From NCBI RefSeq assembly GCF_038502225.1, contig NC_091300.1, forward strand, positions 45,608,080 through 45,672,079: a DNA stretch of 64,000 bases. Reading direction: 5' to 3'. How positions within the stretch are numbered: position 1 is the stretch's first letter; the number at the start of each line of letters is the position of its first letter. Below, in pieces: positions 37,589-47,058 of the stretch. Both the position numbers and the translations under genes were made by a program. Source of the DNA: Cherax quadricarinatus. Its lineage: Eukaryota; Arthropoda; Malacostraca; Decapoda; Parastacidae. The notes under the pieces are model-generated. The model made no database searches. It worked only from the letters and a program-made list of their open reading frames with translations, and was not told where the DNA came from.

Positions 37589-37872
37589 TTCATAGTACTT
37601 CTGCAACAAAATATAATGACTAGTACATCTAATAATGGCTTCTACAGGGATGGTGATGTTTTGCATATGTCAAGAGAAAAGTTATAACTACAGGCCACAT
37701 ATTTAAACTCACCATGTAATCTGCATCACTAATATATAGATAGAGGAGAAGAGAATCACACACCATGTGTTGGCGCCCATGACACACACCAAACTATTGT
37801 TGTTGTTAAGGGCCCCAAGAGGTGGTGCAGTATTATCCTGCTGCTGCTCCCCACAGGACCAATATCACTACA
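37537..37872 (-). repeat. Gypsy LTR, 336 bases, minus orientation
   Basis: Starts TGTAGTGATA and ends TATCACAACA on the minus strand (TG...CA ends). It matches the LTR at 54377-54712 with about three substitutions and two compensating 3-base indels. It is preceded, in LTR orientation, by GAATC. An AATAAA signal lies near its 3' end. Confidence 0.93.
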
Positions 37873-37877
37873 GATTC

Positions 37878-40800
37878 ATCCTGGGGCTGGGACCAAGATT
37901 AGATTTTGCCACCGAAGTGGCTAGTTTATTGTGCACCCCATATCCATCCTGTGGACGGTAGCGCAAGAGCATATGGATACACAAAAGGCCCAGGAACTAG
38001 GCCCCAAAGGGTTAACAGGAATACATATGGATTTATATCTACATATCTATAGTTCACTTATCTGTTACAAGCAAATTTAGGAAATTTGCTTAGTATATCT
38101 GGTATCTTATTTTCATTAATAAGATATCTTGACATGTCACATAGGTTATTATACTGTCTGTCACTGTATTCTTCAATAAGTGGACAATTAAGCACATAGT
38201 GTTCAAGAGAGTGACCATATGCCTGATCACATAATTTACATTTAGTTTGATCATCATCTGTGTGTCTCCCAAACTGCCAGAAGTACTTGTAACCAAGCCT
38301 AAGCCTGGCCACTACAACATCAGTCAGTCTGTTCACATTGCAAGTTGCTCCATAAACATACTTATCTACGTTCATGTTATCATAGTGGGTTACAGATCTA
38401 CTCAGGCTTCTAACTGCATTCCTATAACAATCATTTTCATTATTTACTTCTCTCCTAATATTATTCCTAATGCTAGACACAGTTATACCAAAGTTATATT
38501 CTACATTCTCCTTCTGGGTACTCTTCTTGGCTAACATATCAACTTTATCATGAAGGAGTAATCCAATGTGTGATGGGATCCATAGCAATTGTACATTAAT
38601 TCCTTTGTCCCTAATTTTTGAGTATCTATACCTGGCTTCTCCAATGAGCATGTTGTTGGAGTCATTATATGAGTCAAGAGCCTTCAATGATGACATAGAA
38701 TCAGTAATGATGATAGAGTCAAGCTCAGTGTCATAGGTTAGCTTTAGCGCCATTAGGATTGCAAACAATTCAGTTTGCAGTGTAGACGCCCAGTTGTTAA
38801 TTCTTATGCCTAACTCAACAAATTTATTATCGTTTTTAACAAGGGAGGTGGCAACAAGAGCAGATGCAGCCCTGCCAGAAGACTCCTGTTTAGATCCATC
38901 AGTGTATATAACTTGTGATAACTTACTACTACCAGCTAGGTGAGAAATTTCTTCTTGAGCAGTTGCTCTAACAAGAGATTTAAGGAAGGGATTACTAGCA
39001 ATGAGCTTCTTGGGAGGGACTTGTAGGTATGTGATATTAAACGAACACATCTTCCACGGAGGGGTGAAATGCTCTTGTTGCCTACAGTGATACAGTTCAT
39101 GCAGGTTATAAAACTTGATGTAATTGCACGTTTTCACAATCCATTTAGATCTGTGTGTATTTACCTCTAGAGTCTAGACACTTGGTAAGGTTCATTGTGA
39201 CAGTGTCTGGTTCGTTTCTCAACATTCTAATACCGAGTACAGTGTTAATCTCAATAATCCTATCACTGATACTAGAAATACCAAGCGCCTTCCTCATGTT
39301 AAGAACTTTTGTAGATCTGGGACAGCCAAGAATAATCCTGAGAGCTTCATTTTGCATTAACTCCAAGGGTCGGAGAGAACTTTCTCTAGCTAATATCAAC
39401 ATGGGAGCAGCATAATCAATTAAGGATCTAACATAGGCTATGTACATCATTCTTACGATTCTCACATTAGCACCATAGTTGGCGTTGTAGCCAGCAACAG
39501 CTTTGAGAGCATTTAGCCTAGCTTTGCATTTCTTGTTTAGTTGTGGTATAGTGGATTTGTTAAAGGGTACATCTACACCAAGATATCTGTAAGTTTTAAC
39601 GTAGCTAATGATTTCACCCTGCAAATAGATGGGTGGGGGATGTCGTTTGCTTGTTAATATCTTTGTTTTAGAGGAAGATATTATGAGGCCTAGTCGATTA
39701 CAAATTGCTTGAACTTCATTAAGAATGGTATTCATCTTCTTATGCCCTGTTGTATGGATCATGATATCATCAGCATAGCTTATAGCTATATGTTTAGGTG
39801 AGGCAGGTAGAGCATTTAGGAGAGCATTAATCAGAATATTAAATAGCATGGGACTAAGAACTCCTCCCTGCGGTGTACCTAAAGACATTTCTTTAGAATC
39901 ACTTCTGAAGCCTTGGTAAAGGACAGAGGATACTCTATTTGACAGGTATCCTATTATCCAGCAGAATAAGCTACCACCAATATTCATTTTGGCTAGTTCA
40001 TGTAGTATAACGGTTCTGTTCGCAATATCAAATGCAGATTTTAGATCAAGGAAAGTGGTAAAACTAGTAGAGGTGTGTGCAGTGAGAAAGGTGGAAATAG
40101 AGTTCTGCACACTTTTACCTTTCATGAACCCATAGAGGTAGGGGGAAAGTTGATGTCTGATTCTGTAGTACAGTCTGTTAAGCATCATTCTTTCAAAAGT
40201 TTTACAAAGACAACTAGTTAAGGAGATCGGCCTAAATGTATCAGGCTGTTGGGGCTTAGGGATAGGCACAATGAGACTATTGGTCCAGGAAGTAGGAAGA
40301 ACGCTCTCAATGTAACTGAGATTATACAGTGCCAACAAAGGGTTATCAGGCACGTGCCTTAGAGTTCTGAGAATATCATAGGTTATACCATCCTCTCCAG
40401 GAGCAGTTGATCGACCTTTAGTTAATGCATTATCTAATTCATACTCGGTAAAGAGGCAATCACTCTCATCAATATTTTGGCTCATAAAATTAATCTGTTT
40501 CAATATTTCTTCAGAAGTACTCTCTAAATTTTTTCTAATATGAGATGGAAGGTTTTCATGCCTGGATGTTTTGGACCAGTTATTTATGAGGTCATTTGCT
40601 TTTTCAAGAGGAAAGGGATGAGCAACATTGCCAGTCTTTTTCCTGGTTATTTTATTTATACCATTCCAAGCCAAACTTAAAGGGGTGGACCTATTTAATC
40701 CACTAACAAACTGTTCCCATTCCTGTTGCCTAAGTTCTTGCTTTCTATTCCTTGCATTTGTTAGTGCAGCTTGGAACGTTCTGAGCAGGTCTGGGGTTCT

Positions 40801-41322
40801 ACATTCACGGTATGCTTTACCAATCCTCCTAGCTGCATGTGTTAGATTGCATAGCTGTGGATCATTTACATTGGTTTTTATTGTTATTTATAGTGGAGGG
40901 TCTTTGTTTCCTATTCCTGCCCACTTGATCTGTGAGAACTCTCTCAATAGTGGTAATTAAATCATCATTAAATTTTTGTGTGCCAATGGGCTCGTAATTC
41001 TTATACCATTGATCCAAGTGGTTAATAAAGTTGTCTCTGTGTTCTGGTTTGAGAATACGTTTCCTCCTTCTGTATTTAGCTCCTTGATTGCTGGAGATGT
41101 GATCAAGATTGACAGTTGTTAGTCTTGGGGAGTGATCAGATAGAAGATCATCAACTATGAGGTCATTTGCTTTTTCAAGAGGAAAGGGATCGTGTATGAC
41201 GTATTAAATCCAAGACACAGATCTAGTATGCCACCATATATGTGAGTAGGCTCAGTAGTACCCACAATTCGAACATTATCATGCTCATATAGCAATTTCA
41301 CTAGTTTAGTTCCATTGGTGTT
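37878..41322 (-). mobile_element. I/Nimb-type LINE with RNase H, main (minus) part
   Basis: Read on the minus strand: distal endonuclease (about 41322-40960), linker, RT and RNase H domains, and a 3' UTR ending near TGGCAAAATCTAA. The upstream endonuclease continues at 46075-46350, beyond an insertion, and further 5' pieces lie at 50140-50740. A 35-base piece of its RT region (40585-40619) recurs at 41156-41190 in its endonuclease region. Confidence 0.85.
38058..40960 (-). pseudogene. I/Nimb-type LINE reverse transcriptase and RNase H
   Basis: RT frame (39145-40674, open further upstream) has KPQQPDTFRPISLTSCLCK, FLDLKSAFD, LGTPQGGVLSPMLFNILIN and SYADDIMIH. After a frameshift near 39140, the frame 38058-39137 carries an RNase H domain (YTDGSKQES; ELFAIL; ITDSMSSL) and a C-terminal CKLCDQAYGHSLEHYVLNC zinc site. 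RT plus RNase H plus this zinc site is characteristic of the I group of LINEs. A single shift separates it from a full frame. Confidence 0.85.
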
Positions 41323-42268
41323 GGATTGTGAAAACGTGCAATTGCATTAAGTTTTATAACCTGCATGAACTGTATCACTGTAGGCAACAAGAGCATTTCA
41401 CCCCTCCATGGAAGATGTGTTCATTTAATATCACATACCTACAAGTCCCTCCCAAGAAGCTCATTGCTAGTAATCCCTTCCTTAAATCTCTTGTTAGAGC
41501 AACTGCTCAAGAAGAAATTTCTCACCTAGCTGGTAGTAACAAGTTATCACAAGTTATATACACTGATGGATCTAAACAGGAGTCTTCTGGCAGGGCTGCA
41601 TCTGCTCTTGTTGCCACCTCCCTAGTTAAGAACGATAATAAATTTGTTGAGTTAGGCATAAGAATTAACAACTGGGCGTCTACACTGCAAACTGAATTGT
41701 TTGCAATCCTAATGGCGCTAAAGCTAACCTATGACACTGAGCTTGACTCTATCATCATTACTGATTCTATGTCATCATTGAAGGCTCTTGGCTCATATAA
41801 TGACTCCAACAACATGCTCATTGGGGAAGCCAGGTATAGATACTCAAAAATTAGGGACAAGGGAATTAATGTACAATTGCTATGGATCCCATCACACATT
41901 GGATTACTCCTTCATGATAAAGTTTATATGTTAGCCAAGAAGAGTATCGAGAAGGAGAATGTAGAATATAACTTTGGTATAACTGTGTCTAGCATTAGGA
42001 ATAACATTAGGAGAGAAGTAAATAATGAAAATGATTGTTATAGGAATGCAGTTAGAAGCCTGAGTTGATCTATAACCCACTATGATAACATGAACGTAGA
42101 TAAGTATGTTTATGGAGCAACTTGCAATGTGAACAGACTGACTGATGTTGTAGTGGCCAGGCTTAGGCTTGGTTACAAGTACTTCTGGCAGTTTGGGAGA
42201 CACACAGATGATGATCAAACTAAATGTAAATTATGTGATCAGGCATATGGTCACTCTCTTGAACACTA

Positions 42269-42269
42269 T

Positions 42270-42305
<36 letters not shown>

Positions 42306-45300
42306 AAATTTGTGCACACATACAGAGGTACAAAAAATACAGAAAAGAGCAGTATGCCAAAGCCACTTATACTATGCATAGCATTACGGGCTGGCTTAAA
42401 ATTAACTTAAGATGAACTAAGCAATGATGACATCGGTGATAAAACTTTAATGTAAACAGATTACTATAAAGCACAAGTGAGTATTACAAAGACAGGTCAT
42501 ATGGTTGTATGCATTGTTGTACATTCAGTAGAATGGAGTATTCTGTTAGGTAGTGTATTTAAAAAATAATAAAGTTAGATTGGGTTTTAGGTTTAACATT
42601 TATGTGATATAATTGTGAGAAACATTTAAGATATACAATTTATAAGGTTCAGTTATTCAGTATTTATTTGGTTTTGGGTGAGTAAGTGATCTTTGAGAAG
42701 AGACTTGAATTTATAAACAGGTAGTGTTTCTTTTATATTTACAGGTAATGAGTTCCAGATTTTAGGGCCTTTTATGTGCATTGAGTTTTTGCAAAGTGTG
42801 AGATGGACACGAGGAACATCAAAGAGTGATCTGTGCCTTGTGTTATGGTCATGCGTTCTGTTGAGGTTGGCAAGGAGATGTTTGAGGGGAGGGTTAATAT
42901 CAGAGTTAAGTGTTCTATGTATGTAATAGGTGCAGTAATAAGTATGAATGTTTTGTATGGTGAATAGGTTTAGTGTATTGAATATTGGTGGAGTGTGCTG
43001 CCTATAGTGAGAATTTGTTATCATTCTAACTGCAGCCTTTTGTTGGGTAATTAGTGGTCTGAGATGGTTACTTGTTGTTGAGCCCCATGCACAAATTCCA
43101 TAGGTGAGATAGGGGTAAATAAGAGAGTGATATAGGGCCAGGAGGGCTGACTGTGGAGCATAGTACCGTATCTTCGATAGTATGCCTACAGTCTTGGAAA
43201 TTTTCTTAGAAATTTGTTGTATATGTGTATGAAATTTGAGTCTATTATCAAGGTGGATTCCTAAGAATTTTCCCTCTGTTAGCTTTGTGATAGGTGATCC
43301 GTTTATCATTATGTTAAGAGGGACATCTGTAGCTCTGTTACCAAACTGAATGAAGTAGGTTTTGTCAATGTTTAGTGTAAGTTTGTTAGTCCTCATCCAG
43401 GTAGATATTTTCTGTAATTCTGTATTTACAGTATTGGCTAGCGTGACTGGGCTCGGGTGGGAGAAGACGTATGTAGTGTCATCTGCAAATAGTGTGGGTT
43501 TGAGTAATTGCGAAGCATTTGGTAGGTCATTTATGTATAGGAGAAAGAGAAGAGGGCCAAGGACACTTCCCTGTGGGACACCAACTGTAATTGGTTGTGC
43601 AGAAGAGTTTGCCCCATTTGCATACACATATTGGCTTCTGTTGCTGAGGTATGACTTGAGGTAGTTGAGGGAGTGCCCTCTTATACCATAGTGTGACAAT
43701 TTTACGTGGAGCAAGTCATGGTTAACTGTATCAAAAGCTTTACGTAAGTCAATGAAGATCCCCAGTGGGACTTCTTTTTTCTCTATTGCAGTGTATATAT
43801 GTTCTAGCATGTGTATAATAGCATCATTAGTATTTTTATTTGGCCTGAATCCAAATTGGCAGGGGTTGAGTATGTTTTGGGAGATAAGGTAGGAGTAGAT
43901 TCGTTTATGAATTAATTTTTCGAAGATTTTTGAGAGAGGGTGTAAGTTGGATATTGGCCTATAGTTATTCAACTCTGTTTGGTCTCCTCCTTTGTGGATC
44001 GGGGTGACCCTTGCTATTTTGAGTACTGTGGGGAAGGTGGAGGATTCAATGGATTTGTTAAAGAGTGTTGCAATGATTGGTGATAGCACTTGTGACACTT
44101 TTTTGTATATAAAGGGTGGTAAGGTATTTAAATCTCCTGCCTTGTTTTTTAGCGTGTTGATAATAAGGGAGACTTCGTATGGGTTAGTCGGAGCTAGGAA
44201 CAGTGTGTTCGGGTAGTTGCCAGTGAGGTAGTCATTTGGTGGGGTATCTGAGCTTGGGATTTTATTGGCAAGGTTTTGTCCTATAGTGGAGAAGAAGTCA
44301 TTGAGTCTGTTTGCTGTTTCTGTTGGTGGGAGTTGGGGTTCATCTGATTTTGCTAATTTTATTTCGCTATTTCGTGATATCTTTTTTGTTCCTAGAATTT
44401 CTGATAGGGTTTTCCAGGTCTTTTTTATATCACCTCGTAAGTTGGATAATCTGTTCTCATAATACAATTTTTTTGCCCTTCTTATCAGGCTGGTTAGGAT
44501 TGACGAGTAACGTTTTGTTTGGTCTCTGGTTATGTGACCCATTCTGTACTGTTTTTCATATTGGTGTTTTGTATTTATGGATTTGAGAATGCTGGGTGTT
44601 AACCAGGGACTGTTCAGTCTCTTAGCTGTCATCTGTTTAGTTTTTTTAGGGCAGTGCTTGTTATAGAGGTATTGGGTCTTTTTTAGAAAATTATTAATAC
44701 ATTCGTCAATATCTGTATAGATTTCTAGCTCAGTGTGCCAGTCAATGTTTGCTACTGCTGTTGTGAAGTTATTAATGGCTGCCTCATTGTGAAGTCTGAA
44801 GGTGACTTTAGTAGTGTCTTGGGGTAATTTACCAAGAGTTGTTATGAGAAAAGTAGGGTAGTGGTCTGTGGTATTATCTGTAATTATGCCTGATTTTAAA
44901 GGGGATATGGTGTTGGTCCAGATGTGGTCAAGTAGGGAAACACTAGTCTCTGTAACTCTTGTAGGTTTTGTTACTGTTGGTAGCAACATACAGTTACTCA
45001 TTGTGTTTGTGAATTCAGTAACGTGTGGGTCCTGGTCTTGCAGGAGATTTATATTGAAGTCACCTGAGAGTAGTAAGTGATCTTTGTTCATGCGTGCATC
45101 AGTTATCATACTTCCTAGGTTTTGACTAAATTGGCTAATGTTTGACTGTGGAACTCTGTAAATGTTTATCAATGTGAGAGGTTTTTGTAGGTATTTGGAT
45201 TTGAATTTGGCTATTATATATTCCCCATGTTCATCCCTTGTGCAAGTATTAGTGATACATTCTAGTTGGTCTGAGTAGTATATGGCTGTGCCACCCCCTT

Positions 45301-45750
45301 GTTGGTCTGGCCTACAGTTGTGTATGGCTGTGTAACCAGGAATGGCATAGACATCTGTACTATCAGGCTTTAGCCAGGTTTCAGTTAGTGTAATGATGGT
45401 CATATTGGCATGTAAGGAATTTAGTAATGCTATGAGGTCATCGTAATGCTTGCTTAAAGATCTGATATTGTAGTTAAAGATAGTTATGTTGTTGTTGGCA
45501 CTGAGAAGTGCCTTTGATTGTTCTGCAGTGTAGTAATTACAGTAACTGTTTGAATCATTTAAGTCGTTAAATAAGAGGTTGGTATCAGGATCAATGCTTG
45601 TAATCATAAGATTTGTAGTGAATCTATAGTTAGAATTAAGTATAAAACAAAGTAAATAGTCTTAAGCTAAAAAATAGCACCTGAATTATTTAACAAATGT
45701 AAAATAATGAGCTAAGGTAGTTTTGGAATATAATGGCAAAGCTGTGAACT
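42269..45750 (-). mobile_element. L2/CR1-like LINE with intact frame
   Basis: Minus-strand element with a (TTTA)n-type 3' tail (plus strand TTTATTTATTTA at 42269-42304) and a single long reading frame. It interrupts the RNase H region of the I/Nimb-type copy: GAACACTAT on the left and TGTGCTTAATTGTCC on the right are adjacent in the sibling at 38180-38200. A clear target duplication could not be fixed. Confidence 0.88.
42653..45607 (-). CDS. L2/CR1-like LINE endonuclease-reverse transcriptase
   Basis: 984 codons from a true ATG with no internal stop. The AP-endonuclease (residues 1-240) shows FNYNIRSLSKH, LTETWL and LLSGDFNINLL (about 182). A linker with SPWLTPSILKS precedes the RT, with TPIHKGGDQTELNNYRPISN, FIDLRKAFDTVNHDLL, VPQGSVLGPLLFLLYIND and TLFADDTTYVF (about 709). 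The C-terminus has QQKAAVRMI and KGPKIWNSLP. No RNase H or second ORF is present, as in L2/CR1-group elements. The copy looks translatable and is probably young. Confidence 0.9.
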   Translation of the reverse strand: MITSIDPDTNLLFNDLNDSNSYCNYYTAEQSKALLSANNNITIFNYNIRSLSKHYDDLIALLNSLHANMTIITLTETWLKPDSTDVYAIPGYTAIHNCRPDQQGGGTAIYYSDQLECITNTCTRDEHGEYIIAKFKSKYLQKPLTLINIYRVPQSNISQFSQNLGSMITDARMNKDHLLLSGDFNINLLQDQDPHVTEFTNTMSNCMLLPTVTKPTRVTETSVSLLDHIWTNTISPLKSGIITDNTTDHYPTFLITTLGKLPQDTTKVTFRLHNEAAINNFTTAVANIDWHTELEIYTDIDECINNFLKKTQYLYNKHCPKKTKQMTAKRLNSPWLTPSILKSINTKHQYEKQYRMGHITRDQTKRYSSILTSLIRRAKKLYYENRLSNLRGDIKKTWKTLSEILGTKKISRNSEIKLAKSDEPQLPPTETANRLNDFFSTIGQNLANKIPSSDTPPNDYLTGNYPNTLFLAPTNPYEVSLIINTLKNKAGDLNTLPPFIYKKVSQVLSPIIATLFNKSIESSTFPTVLKIARVTPIHKGGDQTELNNYRPISNLHPLSKIFEKLIHKRIYSYLISQNILNPCQFGFRPNKNTNDAIIHMLEHIYTAIEKKEVPLGIFIDLRKAFDTVNHDLLHVKLSHYGIRGHSLNYLKSYLSNRSQYVYANGANSSAQPITVGVPQGSVLGPLLFLLYINDLPNASQLLKPTLFADDTTYVFSHPSPVTLANTVNTELQKISTWMRTNKLTLNIDKTYFIQFGNRATDVPLNIMINGSPITKLTEGKFLGIHLDNRLKFHTHIQQISKKISKTVGILSKIRYYAPQSALLALYHSLIYPYLTYGICAWGSTTSNHLRPLITQQKAAVRMITNSHYRQHTPPIFNTLNLFTIQNIHTYYCTYYIHRTLNSDINPPLKHLLANLNRTHDHNTRHRSLFDVPRVHLTLCKNSMHIKGPKIWNSLPVNIKETLPVYKFKSLLKDHLLTQNQINTE

Positions 45751-46074
45751 TATTCTGTGCTTAATTGTCCACTTATTGAGGAATACAGAGACAGACAGTA
45801 TAATAACCTATGTGACATGTCAAGATATCTTATTAATGAAAATAAGATACCAGATATACTAAGCAAATTTCCTAAATTTGCTTATAACAGATAAGTGAAC
45901 TATAGATATGTAGATATAAATCCATATGTATTCCTGTTAACCCTTTGGGGCCTAGTTCCTAGGCCTTTTGTGTATCCATATGCTCTCGCGCTACCGTCCA
46001 CAGGATGGATATGGGGTGCACAATAAACTAGCCACTTCGGTGGCAAAATCTAAAAAAATCTAAATCTTGGTGTT

Positions 46075-46350
46075 TGTTATTGACCCACCAATATTCTTAT
46101 GTCTGGCATTAAAATCTCCAAGAATGATGGTAGGTTCACTACTGATGCGATCTGGTAATGCATCAGGTCGAAGCTGGTTCGCTGGGGCATAGAGATTAAA
46201 AATGTTTATGGAAAAATCGCCTGCATATACTTTGACACCATGATACTTCATGTTAACTCGACTATGCAAGGAAAGGAGTGAATGTGGCAGGTTCTTTCTG
46301 ACATACATCACACAACAGTTGGTTGACCTTAGGTTATAAGCTGCATAACC
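46075..46350 (-). pseudogene. I/Nimb-type LINE endonuclease, middle part
   Basis: Minus strand: YNLRSTNCCVMYVRKNL, FNLYAPANQ and IILGDFNARHKNIGG. Its downstream end (position 46075) is the exact point where the antisense copy inserted, and the frame continues at 41322. Upstream it is cut by the CCCH-type LINE. Confidence 0.82.
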
Positions 46351-46353
46351 TAG

Positions 46354-47058
46354 GTAGTCGGGAATTATACGCAGGAAGGAATACATATAAATGACCCCAC
46401 AGGGGACAGGAGCCATAGTAGGGAAACAAGTGTAGTCAAAGATAAGATAAAACCAATATTGCAAACTAGAAATACCGCAGGAAATAGCAAACAAGAGGAC
46501 TCCACTAGCAATAGTGAGGATATATTACCAAAAACAAATGGTGGGAGCTCCATTGTTGGTGCTAGGGAGGATAGAAGTAAGACAGGGAAACATGCACCAA
46601 CAGGGAATACAGTCACAGAAACCCAAGGCAAACGGAAACCAAGCCTGTGCACATACTATGCACTCGGTATCTGCTGGCATGGGAAATCTGGAAAAACAGA
46701 TGGGACGTGCAACTATGACCACCCTAGGAAATGCCATGCCCATATGACAACAGGAAAATGCAAACTCCCTTCCTGTAAGCTTTTTCACCCTGAACTGTGT
46801 ACCTCTTCAGTACAGGAAAGACTGTGCTATAACTTAAATTGCCAGGCATACCATCTAAAGGGGACAAAAAGATACAAAACATCCAGGCCATGGGAAAACC
46901 TGGGTAGCCACAGCCACTCAAGAGGGAGAGGTTTTTTAGTGCCAGGAAGGAAAAAAAACTGGCAGGAAATGGCAGAAATCGTACACCAAATCCAGTCTTT
47001 CCTGGAGTGGAACCACAGTCGATGGCCTCCACTCCAAACCAACAGATACAGATACTAA
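46354..47058 (+). CDS. LINE ORF1 with three CCCH zinc fingers, 5'-truncated
   Basis: Open from just after a TAG at 46351 to the stop at 47056-47058, with no in-frame ATG before the zinc fingers, so the N-terminus appears lost. The central part has three CCCH fingers with spacings C-x7-C-x10-C-x3-H (CTYYALGICWHG...), C-x8-C-x4-C-x3-H (CHAHMTTGKCKLPSCKLFH) and C-x8-C-x4-C-x3-H (CTSSVQERLCYNLNCQAYH). CCCH fingers usually bind single-stranded RNA, so an RNA-packaging role equivalent to other LINE ORF1 proteins is inferred. ORF2 starts inside its last 37 bases in another frame. Confidence 0.8.
   Translation, partial: VVGNYTQEGIHINDPTGDRSHSRETSVVKDKIKPILQTRNTAGNSKQEDSTSNSEDILPKTNGGSSIVGAREDRSKTGKHAPTGNTVTETQGKRKPSLCTYYALGICWHGKSGKTDGTCNYDHPRKCHAHMTTGKCKLPSCKLFHPELCTSSVQERLCYNLNCQAYHLKGTKRYKTSRPWENLGSHSHSRGRGFLVPGRKKNWQEMAEIVHQIQSFLEWNHSRWPPLQTNRYRY

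Larger units (their letters stand above)
41328..45890 (+). pseudogene. RNase H and zinc-site remnant of I/Nimb-type LINE
   Basis: 41328-42068 encodes the RNase H domain (YTDGSKQES, ELFAILMAL, ITDSMSSL) and ends at a TGA that replaces an Arg codon of the sibling. 42090-42270 continues to CKLCDQAYGHSLEHY, where the L2-like LINE interrupts. The last codons (NCPLIEEY to the stop) resume at about 45760-45890. Confidence 0.85.
41323..46066 (+). mobile_element. I/Nimb-type LINE 3' copy inserted antisense into its sibling
   Basis: A 5'-truncated copy (RNase H to 3' end) of the same LINE as 37878-41322, in the opposite orientation. It is flanked by TTGGTGTT (41315-41322, 46067-46074), a duplication of the sibling's endonuclease sequence. 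Its tail repeats AAATCTAA. It is itself split by the L2-like LINE at about 42269-45750. Confidence 0.88.

Noticed and set aside
37537..37872. Independent solo Gypsy LTR
   Set aside because: A leader and gag start are attached, so it is a 5' LTR with adjoining internal sequence and not a solo LTR.
46459..46461. Start codon for LINE ORF1
   Set aside because: The codon is TTG and the frame is open upstream to 46354 with no ATG; the copy is more likely truncated.
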